NCBI RefSeq assembly: GCF_003863355.1
Contig: NZ_QQWG01000004.1
Span: forward strand, 1 to 64,000
Source of the DNA: Ancylomarina euxina
GTDB lineage: Bacteria; Bacteroidota; Bacteroidia; Bacteroidales; Marinifilaceae
Length of the DNA: 64,000 bases
Reading direction: 5' to 3'
Each line of letters begins with the position of its first letter. Positions within the stretch are counted from its first letter, which is position 1. Made by a program: the position numbers and the translations under genes. Below the pieces are notes generated by a model. That model saw nothing but the letters and a program-made list of their open reading frames with translations, did no database searches and was not told the origin of the DNA. Shown piece after piece: positions 39,053 to 48,883 of this stretch.

Positions 39053-39981
39053 TACTACCCCTTATTATAGGCTATATCTTGGATCTCATATTGGGAGATC
39101 CTCGTAATTTACCACACCCCATTGTGGGTTTTGGCAATATGATCAGTTTGGGAACTGAAAAACTCAATCATGGGAAGTATTGCATATTAAAGGGTGCTTT
39201 TATGAGCTTGAGTTTAATTCTGATGATTTACTCATCCTTTTACTTTCTTTCCATTCTGATCTTGGGCTGGGAAAAATGGGCTTTCATCCTATTTACCTCT
39301 GTTTTTGTCTTTTATGGCCTGGCCAATCGCAGTCTTCTTCAAGAAGGCTATGAGGTCTTTAAACAGCTTGAGGAGAAAGGCCTGGAGGCTGGTCGTAAAC
39401 GCTTGTCGTGGATTGTTGGTCGTGATACCAAAGGGCTTAGCGAGCAGGAGATCCGCCTGGCTGTATTCGAAACCCTGTCAGAAAACCTTTCGGATGGTGT
39501 GGTGGCACCTCTCTTTTATTATGCGGTGGGTGGTTTACCGGCCATGATGGCCTATAAGATGATCAATACCCTGGATTCCATGATTGGTTATAAAAATGAG
39601 AAATACCTGTACTTTGGTCGGGTTGCGGCTCGTATCGATGATGCCGCTAACTTTATTCCTGCCCGTATCACGGCCTTTTTGATGGTGCTTGTGAGCCTGA
39701 GTTACAGAGGCTTTATCTTCATATTCCGATACGGTCGATCACATACCAGTCCCAATGCAGGTTATCCGGAATCGGCACTGGCTGGCATTCTGAATTGCCA
39801 ATTTGGTGGCGCCCACGATTATGGTGGCGAATCGGTTAATAAACCTTTTATTGGTGAGTTGAATCGAAAGATTGAGAATTCGGAGATCAAACGTATTGCT
39901 TATATCAATCATGCGGTTTGTTTGGCAACGATTATCCTGATCACCGCTTTTTACATGGGCATCAATCTGCTAGTCAAATAG
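39031..39981 (+). CDS. cbiB: Adenosylcobinamide-phosphate synthase
   Basis: Membrane enzyme that joins the aminopropanol (phosphate) linker to adenosylcobyric acid. It has several hydrophobic segments. The family signatures GDPRNLPHPIVGFG (23-36), RDTKGLSEQEIRLAVFETLSEN and SPNAGYPESALAG are present. The length is 316 residues. The ATG overlaps the end of the decarboxylase gene, indicating coupled translation. Called CobD in aerobic nomenclature. Confidence 0.95.
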   Translation: MEQIELIILPLIIGYILDLILGDPRNLPHPIVGFGNMISLGTEKLNHGKYCILKGAFMSLSLILMIYSSFYFLSILILGWEKWAFILFTSVFVFYGLANRSLLQEGYEVFKQLEEKGLEAGRKRLSWIVGRDTKGLSEQEIRLAVFETLSENLSDGVVAPLFYYAVGGLPAMMAYKMINTLDSMIGYKNEKYLYFGRVAARIDDAANFIPARITAFLMVLVSLSYRGFIFIFRYGRSHTSPNAGYPESALAGILNCQFGGAHDYGGESVNKPFIGELNRKIENSEIKRIAYINHAVCLATIILITAFYMGINLLVK

Positions 39982-40048
39982 ATTGATTAGCTTTAAGACT
40001 CTAAATCATTTGCTTCTCTTTACAGACTAGCAAGCTAAGCATATTATT

Positions 40049-40558
40049 ATGATTCATCTTATTACAGGCGGTCAACGTTGTGGAAAAAGCGAATACGCTG
40101 AGCAATTGACCCTTGAACAATCAAATAATCCCATCTATCTGGCAACATCTCGAGTTTGGGATGATGGACATCGTGCCCGTATAGAGGCTCATAAGGCCCG
40201 TCGTGGTCCACAGTGGGAAAGCATAGAGGAAGAAAAAGCATTAAGTTCTCACGATTTTTCGGGAAGATTGGTTCTTCTAGACTGTATCACCCTTTGGTTA
40301 ACCAATATCTTCTTTGATAATGGTGAGCAGGATGAGAAGAGCCTGGAAGAAGCTAAAGCAATATTGGATCAAATTCTTTCTCAGGATTGTGATTGGATCA
40401 TTGTCAGTAATGAGGTTGGTCTGGGTGGACATCCGGGTAATGAAGTGGCCATGCGATTCAATGATTTACAGGGGCGAATCAATCAATATATTGCAAAAAA
40501 AGCGGATCGGGTGAGCCTGGTGATTTCGGGCATTCCAATAGAAATCAAGTCAATTTAA
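40049..40558 (+). CDS. cobU: Adenosylcobinamide kinase / adenosylcobinamide-phosphate guanylyltransferase
   Basis: Phosphorylates and then guanylylates adenosylcobinamide. Walker A is GGQRCGKS (7-14); YLATSRVWDD follows; the histidine that takes GMP is probably H48 in IEAHKARRGPQW. VSNEVGLGGHPGNEVAMRFNDLQGRINQ is characteristic. The 169-residue length is complete. It ends the first block of cobalamin genes. Confidence 0.95.
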   Translation: MIHLITGGQRCGKSEYAEQLTLEQSNNPIYLATSRVWDDGHRARIEAHKARRGPQWESIEEEKALSSHDFSGRLVLLDCITLWLTNIFFDNGEQDEKSLEEAKAILDQILSQDCDWIIVSNEVGLGGHPGNEVAMRFNDLQGRINQYIAKKADRVSLVISGIPIEIKSI

Positions 40559-40695
40559 CATTATTTAGTATAATAATATCTAATTAGATGCTTATTAAAG
40601 TTCGTTCTGACCTAGAATTCATTATTTTGTTGGATTAAACAAAATAACAAGAACGTGTTAATCGTTTCTTTCATAGTCCACTTAAATAGACGCAT

Positions 40696-43590
40696 ATGAG
40701 AATTCTAATCACCCTAATTGCCCTCTTGCTTGGGCAGCTCTGTTTGGCACAAATCCCTAGTCTAAGCATAGAGAACTCAGGAGAAAAACAGCAATTGGAA
40801 TTATCCCAATTGAAAGTCGATGTGACAGTTGTAGGCAATATTGCAAGGACGACATACGATATGGTCTTCACCAATCCACTATCTCGCGATTTACAAGGGG
40901 AATTATCAATGCCTCTGGCAAATGGTCAGGAAATTTGTCGTTACGCTTTGGAGATTAATGGTAAACTTAGAGAAGGTGTTATCATAGAAAAGATTAAAGC
41001 CAGGCAGGCATTCGAAGCTGTCGTACGTCAGAAAATTGATCCAGGAATTGTTAGCAAAACCAAGGGCAATTTCTTTAAAACGAAACTGTACCCTATACCC
41101 GCGAATGGGAAAAAGCGCGTTGTTTTAGCATTTTCGGAAACCCTGCAAGGTGATCGTCATAATCTTTTTTATTCATTACCCGTGGAGGCATCTAAACCTA
41201 TTGGTAAATTTAAACTTGATGTAAAGGTTTTTAAATCAGATATTAAAGGAGAAGAACTGAAGTCAGAGTTTGAAAATATTCAGTTCGATAACAAGGACAA
41301 TGCATATTGTCTAAATTTTGAGAGAACAAACTATACAGCTAAAAAGCCTATAAAATTCACAATCCCTAGATTTAATCAGTCGGATTACCAGTTGTTTACC
41401 AGCGAATTCAATGGAGAAACCTATTTCTATCTAAATGTTAAGCCTCCAAAATTGGGCAGCACTATAAAAGGTAACCTCCAAAAAATCAGTATTTATTGGG
41501 ATCAATCCTTTACAGCATCAAAGCGCAATATTGAAAAAGAACTGAATTTACTTCAGAACTACCTTACTGGAATAAAAGGAGAAAAGGAAATCAATCTGAT
41601 TGCATTCAATCTCCAAGTCAATACAACTAAAAGTTTTAAAATCAAGAGAGATGCGTCCGCACTTATTCAGCATATCCGGAGTTTAAAATATGATGGGGCA
41701 AGCTGTTTCGATAATTTAAATTTTGATACGTCTTGCGACGAGATTCTTTTGTTTTCGGATGGCATCAATACTATAGGAAAGACTGAGATATTAAATTCTA
41801 AGATCCCTCTTTATGCCATCACTTCAAGTACGGGTAGTCATTATGCTTTTCTAAAAAGACTTTCAGTAGAAAGTAATGGCGAATTCATCGATTTAAACCG
41901 TATTAGCATAGCAAAGGCTTTAAACGTCATGCAAAGCGACGAGGAAAAGTTTATATCCTGTAGCTATAACACCTCTCATATTAAGGAACTTTACCCCAAT
42001 AGAGCCACTTCAGTTGGAGACTATTTTGAGATTGCAGGTATTTTGCTGACTAATAAGACCCAGTTAAGGGTAAATTATGGTAAAAAAGGTGAAATCAAAC
42101 AAAGTCAGTCTTTTGAAATCAACAAAAAGAATCAGGCTGATGTGGCCCGTATTTGGGCAAGCAAAAAGATCGCATCTCTTGAATTTGATGAAGAAATAAA
42201 TCAGAAAGATATTCTCACATTGGGACAAAAATTCAATATCGTAACGAGCAATAGCTCTTTTATTGTTCTCGATAGAGTTGAAGACTATGTGGCTCATAAA
42301 ATTCTACCTCCTGAAGAACTGAGGGAAGCCTATTACAATTTATTGGCAAAGACAAAAGGTAGGGATGAATTGATGCCCGAAGAGATTGAGAGATTGAACA
42401 TACAGCGAGTGACTAGTCTAGCAACTTGGTATGAGAATTCCATAAAGCCTGTAATCAAGAAAAAAGGTGAGACAGGTGGTGTTTGGGAAGATGGTGAAGC
42501 CCTTGAGGAAATCATTCCCATTACACGACAAGAAGCAACACCACCTCCGCCACCACCTAGAGTGGCAAACGTGTTGAATATAGTTGAAAGTGAAGATGAA
42601 CTTGAAATTATGGATTCAGATTGTGATATGCAGGAAATTGTTGTTGTAAGTGAACTTTCTTCAGCAAAAAATATTGAGAAAAAGTCTGCTATCAAAGTAT
42701 TGGCATGGTTACCCGATGCCCCTTATCTGACAGCTCTGCGTAATGCGGATGATAAAGATCTTGAAAGTCTCTATTTTAAGCTGAAAGCAGAGAATATGAA
42801 TCGTCCTGCTTTCTATATTCAGGTTGCTGATTTTTTCTTTGCAAAAGATCTGCAAGAATTGGCAATTCGTATTCTTTCAAATGTATTGGAACTTGACCTG
42901 GAAAACCCCGAACTCTTAAAGGTGGTTGCTCGTCGTTTACTTGATGAAAACCAGAGTGAGATGGCCATTAAAATATTTGAAGAAATAAAGAACCTGCGTC
43001 CCGAAGAGCCCCAGTCTTATAGAGATTTGGCTTTGGCTTATGAGGAAAACAAACAATATCAAAAAGCTTTAGATCTTTACATCGAAATCCTTAATCGAAA
43101 TTGGAACCGTTTTGAGGCAATCAAGGATGTTGTCTTAAATGAGATTAATGCATTGATTGACTTGCACAAATCGAAATTAAACCTCAAAAATGTAAATACT
43201 AAATACATTAAAGCCATGCCACTGGATATAAGAATTACATTGGAATGGAGTAGTAACGAGAATGATATCGACTTGTGGGTAATCGATCCTAATGGAGAAA
43301 AGTGTTTTTATTCGCATCCACGTACGCAAATAGGTGGAAAAATCAGCTCTGATTTCACCAGAGGCTACGGTCCTGAGGAATTTTCGTTGAAAACTGCCAA
43401 GAGAGGTACATATACGGTGTATGTCAAGTATTTTAGTGAATCACGCCAAAGTATTACGGGACCGGTTACGGTTTATGCCACTTTGTACACCAATTACGGA
43501 AAAGACAATCAGGAAGTCAAGCACATTGCTTTGCAACTAGTTGACAATAAAGAAACAAGACAAATCGGTCAATTGGAGTTTGATAATTAA
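40696..43590 (+). CDS. VIT-domain protein with vWA-like, TPR and C-terminal DUF2135-like parts
   Basis: A 964-residue secreted protein. The signal peptide MRILITLIALLLGQLCLA (1-18) is followed by a VIT domain (about 25-160; MPLANGQEICRYALEINGK, KARQAFEAVVRQK). Next comes a vWA-like domain with a degenerate metal site (YWDQSFTAS and LLFSDG), a charged stretch, a proline run (TPPPPPPR) with acidic flank, then TPR-like helices (about 680-810). The C-terminus (about 840-964) has ITLEWSSNENDIDLWVIDPNGEKCFYSHP, as in YfaP/DUF2135. The role is unknown; a periplasmic or surface scaffold is possible. It has its own terminator and no link to cobalamin. Confidence 0.85.
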   Translation: MRILITLIALLLGQLCLAQIPSLSIENSGEKQQLELSQLKVDVTVVGNIARTTYDMVFTNPLSRDLQGELSMPLANGQEICRYALEINGKLREGVIIEKIKARQAFEAVVRQKIDPGIVSKTKGNFFKTKLYPIPANGKKRVVLAFSETLQGDRHNLFYSLPVEASKPIGKFKLDVKVFKSDIKGEELKSEFENIQFDNKDNAYCLNFERTNYTAKKPIKFTIPRFNQSDYQLFTSEFNGETYFYLNVKPPKLGSTIKGNLQKISIYWDQSFTASKRNIEKELNLLQNYLTGIKGEKEINLIAFNLQVNTTKSFKIKRDASALIQHIRSLKYDGASCFDNLNFDTSCDEILLFSDGINTIGKTEILNSKIPLYAITSSTGSHYAFLKRLSVESNGEFIDLNRISIAKALNVMQSDEEKFISCSYNTSHIKELYPNRATSVGDYFEIAGILLTNKTQLRVNYGKKGEIKQSQSFEINKKNQADVARIWASKKIASLEFDEEINQKDILTLGQKFNIVTSNSSFIVLDRVEDYVAHKILPPEELREAYYNLLAKTKGRDELMPEEIERLNIQRVTSLATWYENSIKPVIKKKGETGGVWEDGEALEEIIPITRQEATPPPPPPRVANVLNIVESEDELEIMDSDCDMQEIVVVSELSSAKNIEKKSAIKVLAWLPDAPYLTALRNADDKDLESLYFKLKAENMNRPAFYIQVADFFFAKDLQELAIRILSNVLELDLENPELLKVVARRLLDENQSEMAIKIFEEIKNLRPEEPQSYRDLALAYEENKQYQKALDLYIEILNRNWNRFEAIKDVVLNEINALIDLHKSKLNLKNVNTKYIKAMPLDIRITLEWSSNENDIDLWVIDPNGEKCFYSHPRTQIGGKISSDFTRGYGPEEFSLKTAKRGTYTVYVKYFSESRQSITGPVTVYATLYTNYGKDNQEVKHIALQLVDNKETRQIGQLEFDN

Positions 43591-43615
43591 GGTCAATCAC
43601 CTGAATCATTTATAT

Positions 43616-43652
43616 AATTCCGATCACGATATGTGGTCGGGATTTTTTTTTA
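43616..43652 (+). terminator. Terminator of the VIT gene
   Basis: Stem ATTCCGA-t-CAC/GTG-g-TCGGGAT (one G:T pair) followed by T8. Confidence 0.85.
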
Positions 43653-43756
43653 GGATTAATCCAATATGTAAGCACAACATAAAAATTCATGATTTATATA
43701 GCCAATCGTTTTATTATCTTTATCAGCTAACAACATAACCGACAAATAACACTAAA

Positions 43757-44914
43757 ATGACCAAACTAACAATCAAACTTTTACTGATTTCTTGCATGAG
43801 CTTTTGCTTATTAAGTGCTTGCAAGCGAGTTGAAAAAAGACAAACTCAGACAAAGGAAATCATCCGGGTAGGTGTTTTCGATAAAAACGGAGATAGTCCC
43901 TGGTGTATTACAGATGCTCTGGAAGCTTTGCGTATTGATCCCAATATGCAAGCCGAAGTGGTTCGTGCTTCTCAAATCATGTCAGGTGAACTCGATGCCT
44001 TCGATGCTATTGTATTTCCTGGCGGAAGTGGTCGTGGTGAAACCCAAAGTTTGGGAGATGCTGGTATGGAAAAGCTGGTGAAGATGGTGAAAGAAAAAGG
44101 CAAAGCTGTTGTAGGTATTTGCGCGGGTGCTTATATCATGACTGAAACACCTGATTATCCAAGTTTAGATTTGAATGGCTGTGAAGCCATTGACATTGAA
44201 CACGATAATCGTGGACATGGTTTATCGAAATTCTCATTGACCAAGGAAGGGAAAGAGATCTTCCCAGAGTTGAAGGATAGAAAAATTTCATTTTGCCAGT
44301 ATTACGAAGGACCTGTATTGGTTCCTGCTAAGTCGGGTGCTAAGTTTATGGAACTGGCGACTATGCTTAGCGACGTGCATACGGTTGAAGGGACACCTGC
44401 AAACATGACTAATAACCGTCCTTTTGTTGTTGCTGCTGAAGTGGGTAAAGGTAGAGTGGCTTCATTTGTTGGTCACCCAGAGTGCACACCAGGTATGCGT
44501 TGGATGTTACCTCGCATGGTACGTTGGACTTGCAACAAGGAATTAATCTCATACCCTAAGAATGTGGTTCGTCCTGATTTCTTCAAGTATGAGATTATCT
44601 ACACCAAAGAGGTTAACGATTTACAAACGAAATATCACAATCAATTGACTGGTACAAGAGCTGAGAAATTAGAAGGTATTGAGAAAGTGATCGAATTGGC
44701 TTGCTGGTCGTCTAAAAAATGGATTCCCGGTCTGCTTCGCGATAAGGATGCTAAGGTAAGAGTGAAAGCTTCCTGGGCGTTGATTCAATTGGAGAGAACA
44801 GATGCCATTCCTGATTTGGAAGCAGCGGTTATGACTGAAACCGATAAAAATATTAAAATTCAATTGAAAAAGAACTTGAAAGCTCTAAAAGGTCTTTTGG
44901 GTTCAAATAGCTAG
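43757..44914 (+). CDS. Lipoprotein with class I GATase-like (BPL_N) domain and HEAT repeats
   Basis: A 385-residue lipoprotein. The lipobox is LLSAC with C22 as the lipidated cysteine. A glutamine-amidotransferase-like domain (about 35-260) resembles the BPL_N family: IVFPGGSGRGETQSLG, nucleophile C122 in VVGICAGAYIMTE, and HPECTPGMRWMLPRMVRW. Residues about 300-380 form HEAT-like helices (LLRDKDAKVRVKASWALIQLERTDAIPDLEAAV). The substrate is unknown. It should sit in the periplasm, anchored to a membrane. It is monocistronic. Confidence 0.85.
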   Translation: MTKLTIKLLLISCMSFCLLSACKRVEKRQTQTKEIIRVGVFDKNGDSPWCITDALEALRIDPNMQAEVVRASQIMSGELDAFDAIVFPGGSGRGETQSLGDAGMEKLVKMVKEKGKAVVGICAGAYIMTETPDYPSLDLNGCEAIDIEHDNRGHGLSKFSLTKEGKEIFPELKDRKISFCQYYEGPVLVPAKSGAKFMELATMLSDVHTVEGTPANMTNNRPFVVAAEVGKGRVASFVGHPECTPGMRWMLPRMVRWTCNKELISYPKNVVRPDFFKYEIIYTKEVNDLQTKYHNQLTGTRAEKLEGIEKVIELACWSSKKWIPGLLRDKDAKVRVKASWALIQLERTDAIPDLEAAVMTETDKNIKIQLKKNLKALKGLLGSNS

Positions 44915-44935
44915 CGAATAGCCTGCTATAAAAAA

Positions 44936-44977
44936 TACAAAGCGGTCATCTCTACGGAAATGACCGCTTTTTGTATT
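44936..44977 (+). terminator. Terminator
   Basis: An 11-bp stem AAAGCGGTCAT/ATGACCGCTTT with T tail, after the GATase-like gene. Confidence 0.92.
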
Positions 44978-45062
44978 TAAAAACTGTCATGCTCTGAGCA
45001 AGCTGAAAATGTCAGGGTATGACTAGGATTTATCTAAAATTATTGAGACTCTCATCCTCAGA

Positions 45063-46707
45063 TTAAAAATGACTATTATCTTTCTTAGATTTACGAATCA
45101 ACTCGAGTGCATAATTCAAAATTTTGTCATTCCCATTTAAGTAGCTGCTATCCTGAACAACTTTATGATCTCTGCGCACACCAACTTGCTGGGTCAGATC
45201 ACCATTGGGATAATAAACACCACAACCTGAAAAACAAGATTTAAGTCCGAAAGGCATAGGTACATAACTTACGTCTCCATCAGCACCAGCAGTTTGCCCT
45301 CCAATTGTAATTACATTATCAGCAGCTTGTAAAGCCATAACTGTAAATTCAGATAGACTCTTACTTGTATTATCAACCAACAGATAGATGTTCCCTTTGT
45401 AATAATTCTTATTCTTTTTACCTGTTTGTATCGTTTTTTTCATAATACTTCCTGGGTAATCTAAATTCATATAGGTCCATATGCAAAAATCTCTAGGTTC
45501 ATTTAATAATATTTCGCTGAGAGATTTATAGATGAAATTTGGGTAGTTTCTGGAATCAATAATCAAATTCTTAGTATTGAGAATAGTCTTTTTAAATTGC
45601 TTATCTAAATCTTTCTTTTCCAACCTGCCCATATAAATATAGCCAGTTGTCAGACTGCTATCCCTTGGCAGAATGTAATAAGAGGCTTTCCTTTTAATAT
45701 TTATTTTTTTGCTTTTTTGAACTGTCAAACTTTATTGGAGAAGTTTTTAATCTATCTGTAATTAGAGTGTCACCGCGCTTCACTGTAATTTCTATATTAT
45801 CATTTTGCGTTAAGAGGAGACAATATGATATTTTTTTTAGATAGTAATTATTTGATGAAGCAAAAACATCAGATAATTCTTTATATCTATCATCAATACT
45901 CATGTTATCGATAGCAACAATTCGATCGGATTTCTTAAATTGTGTTGTACAGGTCGGTTCGATATCGTCTATATAAATACGGCCCTCTAGGTCTTGGCAC
46001 GAAAGAGATGGTGTAGTATATCTGCCAAATAGATTTTTTTGAGAAACTGTGGCAGCATGTCCATCACTAATTTTAGCATTCAAGCGTCTAACTGCCAAAT
46101 AATAATCATCCATGTCTGTCAGATTCACAAATTCAGGCACAAGCTTAAGATAAATTGAATCCCAATTGTGCTTAATGATTCTTCTATATGGAAAGTAGTA
46201 ATTGATAACATTCCAATAGCGGGTGATACCCAAATAACAAATGGCGTTTGTGAAAAGTGAATCGGGATAATTCACCTCATTGCTTATGATTGGATTAAAT
46301 GCACTTCTGTTTATTTGAACATACTTGTTCTTAAACTTGGCTTTCTTCGTTTTTAATTCTCTTAAGTATGCCCTGTTCACCTTTGAAAACAAAGCGCCAT
46401 TCATCCATTCGAAACTTTCTGTAAACAAAAGAGAATCTGCCAACTGCCTTTCTTTTTTTTTATAATCGCCACATTGGGAAATAAGTTCAGAGAGGATCTC
46501 ATTAAAGGCCTTATCTGTCGAACAGTTTTTAAGTTTATCGTAGTCGTTCAACAAGGTATTGTCCCAATTGACTGAACTTGGATGCGGATGAAAGTACTTT
46601 AAGAAACCCCAGGCTTGCCCATAAGCAACCAGATATTCGTTTTTATTCTGAGAATAAAGAGGGTTTATGCAATATAAAAATGCAAGGAATAAGATTAGTT
46701 TTTTCAT
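45063..46707 (-). pseudogene. S41-family peptidase, split by a frameshift
   Basis: Two frames form one protein. The first (46707-45694, 337 residues) has a signal peptide (MKKLILFLAFLYCINPLYS), a helical N-terminal domain and a PDZ-like part (DIEPTCTTQFKKSDRIVAID). The second (to 45063) carries the tail-specific protease core: LIIDSRNYPNF, then NTSKSLSEFTVMALQ with the likely catalytic serine, and TIGGQTAGADGD. The break lies at 45694-45730 in an A6-gc-A7 run on the coding strand, and a one-base change there restores a reading frame of about 540 residues. It may be a sequencing error, a phase-variable tract or a true pseudogene. Confidence 0.8.
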
Positions 46708-46725
46708 TCGCCAAATCTAACCATA

Positions 46726-47074
46726 ATATGATTTTCATATTCCGTCTAAGACTTAATAAATCATAAAAATTAAATACATGTTCATTAAAGGAGTGGAATA
46801 TGTGAATCACATGCCTTATAAATTGAATCCTTGGATTCATATCTTTATAGCATGGCAGATTCAGCAAAAGTACGACCCCGAGGGGGGCGGATGTACTATT
46901 TCAAAATCATTCTCTATAAACATGTTATCCCTACAGGATAAATATGAGATGATTAAATCCATCAGACCCCGAGGCAAGCCTCGAGGAATTCTATTGATTA
47001 AATCCATTAATAATAACCTCTTGAGAGGGAAGATAAAAGGGCGAATTACAAATAAACTATAAATCAAACATCGG
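46726..47074. repeat. Long intergenic repeat, copy 1 (349 bp)
   Basis: Nearly identical to 48579-48883 except for a 45-bp insertion (about 46951-46995) with the palindrome CGAGGCaaGCCTCG and a duplicated gattaaatccat flank. Both copies include a CGACCCCgaGGGG-type hairpin and end in the last codons of a pirin gene (VPMFDL-stop on the minus strand). The short open frame inside each copy is probably not a gene. Confidence 0.9.
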
Positions 47075-47185
47075 TACCTACTGATAATAAGCTGGTAACA
47101 AGGATGATGATCAACAAGATTCTACTAAAGATGGTGAACAAACAAATCTATCCTAGTATTTAGAGTAATTATAAAGAATATATTG

Positions 47186-47215
47186 TTTGGTTTGTCAAAT
47201 TATGGGTTAAATTTG
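47186..47215 (+). promoter_or_regulatory. Promoter of the TPR gene
   Basis: TTTG (47186-47189), 18 bases, then TAAATTTG (47208-47215), close to the Bacteroidota consensus. It predicts a leader of about 95 bases. Confidence 0.6.
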
Positions 47216-47315
47216 GACAAGATTCTATATTACAAAATAAACTATAAAATGAAGCTTTCTTACTGACAATAAATGTTTAAGAAAGCTCCATAAGCAAAAC
47301 AAAAACTATTTACTG

Positions 47316-48485
47316 ATGAGAAAATTATCATTCATTATGATTCTTATTTTGTGTGTTTCAATGGTAAACGCTCAAAAGAGTAAAGTTACAGGAGCTAGTA
47401 ATTATCTAACTTCGGGTAAACTTGATAAAGCAAAAGAAGCAATTGATGCTGGTATTGGACATGAAAAATGTGTTGCATGGCCAAAGGCATACTTAATTCA
47501 GGGTAAAGTTTATCAAGCTATTTACGAAAGCCCACTCCCAGCTTATAAAAACCTGGCAGAAGCTCCATTAAAAATAGCTTACGAGGCGTATTTAAAGTGT
47601 ATGGAGTTAGATGTTAAGAATAAATATTCAAAAGCTATTAAAGCTCAGATGACTAATCTTATTCCTGACTATACAAACAGAGGTGTTCAGTTTTTTAATG
47701 TTGAAGACTATGCTGGTGCACTAGGTGCTTTTGAAAGAGTATTAGAGATTCAAGAATTAGAGATGTTCAAAGCTGATAACTTTGCTGTTGATACGGCTGT
47801 TATTTTTAATGCAGGTTTAGCTGCTCAAAAAGCTAGTAATTTTGAAGCTGCTATTAAGTATTATAAGAAAACGATCGAATATGGTTATGAAGGCGCTAAA
47901 ACTTACGCATACCTTTCTAAAGTACTAAAGGATGCTGAAAAAGCTGAGGAGTCATTAACATACCTTCATAAAGGTTTCGAATTGTACCCAGACGATGCTT
48001 ATATGATTGTAGAGTTAATCAACCATTATTTATTAGGACCTAATCCTAATGAAGCAGTTGAATATCTTGATAAAGCACTTGCTTTAGATCCTGAAAATGC
48101 ATCTTATTATAGAGCAAAAGGAACTGTTTATGAGAAAATAAACGAGCTTGAGAAAGCTAAGGAGATGTACAAAATAGCTATTTCTAAGGATCCTAAGGAT
48201 TATATCACTCAATTCAACCTAGGGGTAATGCAATTGAATAAAGCAGGAACAGCTCATAAGGTAGTTAACGATATTGAGGATCAGAAGAAATACGATGCTG
48301 CTCTTAAGGACATACCGAAATTATACGAAGAAGCACTTCCATATTTCACTAAAGTGCTTGAAATAAAGCCTGATGAGCAGAATTCAATCACATATCTTAA
48401 GGAGATTTATTTCAGACTTAGAAATGAAAAACCTGAGTACATGAAAAAGTACGAAGAGTTCAAAGCGAAGCTGGAAAAAATGTAG
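47316..48485 (+). CDS. Secreted TPR-repeat protein
   Basis: A 389-residue protein with signal peptide (MRKLSFIMILILCVSMVNA) and about seven TPR-like helix pairs; clear units are DYAGALGAFERVLEIQELE, NFEAAIKYYKKTIEYGYEGA, NPNEAVEYLDKALALDPENA and ELEKAKEMYKIAISKDPKD. The family scaffolds protein complexes, here probably in the periplasm or outer membrane. It is flanked by two copies of the same 0.3-kb repeat. The function is unknown. Confidence 0.88.
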   Translation: MRKLSFIMILILCVSMVNAQKSKVTGASNYLTSGKLDKAKEAIDAGIGHEKCVAWPKAYLIQGKVYQAIYESPLPAYKNLAEAPLKIAYEAYLKCMELDVKNKYSKAIKAQMTNLIPDYTNRGVQFFNVEDYAGALGAFERVLEIQELEMFKADNFAVDTAVIFNAGLAAQKASNFEAAIKYYKKTIEYGYEGAKTYAYLSKVLKDAEKAEESLTYLHKGFELYPDDAYMIVELINHYLLGPNPNEAVEYLDKALALDPENASYYRAKGTVYEKINELEKAKEMYKIAISKDPKDYITQFNLGVMQLNKAGTAHKVVNDIEDQKKYDAALKDIPKLYEEALPYFTKVLEIKPDEQNSITYLKEIYFRLRNEKPEYMKKYEEFKAKLEKM

Positions 48486-48504
48486 GATATTCTAATCATG
48501 CATC

Positions 48505-48543
48505 AAAAGCCTCCAAGAGTTTTGACTTTTGGAGGCTTTTTTA
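48505..48543 (+). terminator. Terminator of the TPR gene
   Basis: Stem AAAAGCCTCCAA/TTGGAGGCTTTT followed by T residues. Confidence 0.92.
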
Positions 48544-48578
48544 GTTGTAATTATCTCGTCCTGATATAGGCTTAGGAA

Positions 48579-48883
48579 ATATGATCTTTCATATCCTGTC
48601 TAAGACTTAATAAATCATAAAAATTAAATTCATGTTCATTAAAGGAGTGGAATATGTGAATCACATGCCTTATAAATTGAATCCTTGGATTCATATCTTT
48701 AAAGCATGGCAGATTCAGCAAAAGTACGACCCCGAGGGGGTCGGATGTACTATTTCAAAATCATTCTCTATAAACATGTTATCCCTACAGGATAAATATG
48801 AGATGATTAAATCCATTAATAATACCCTCTTGAGAGGGAAGATAAAAGGGCGAATTACAAATAAACTATAAATCGAACATCGG
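48579..48883. repeat. Long intergenic repeat, copy 2 (305 bp)
   Basis: Direct copy of 46726-47074 without its 45-bp insertion. Its right end runs 18 bp into the 3' end of the pirin gene. Confidence 0.9.

Noticed and set aside
46778-48871. Similar short frames (94 and 79 residues) starting MFIKGVEYVNHMPYKLNPW
   Set aside because: They lie within the duplicated intergenic repeat and contain its palindromes; the indel between copies and lack of any ribosome site argue against genes.
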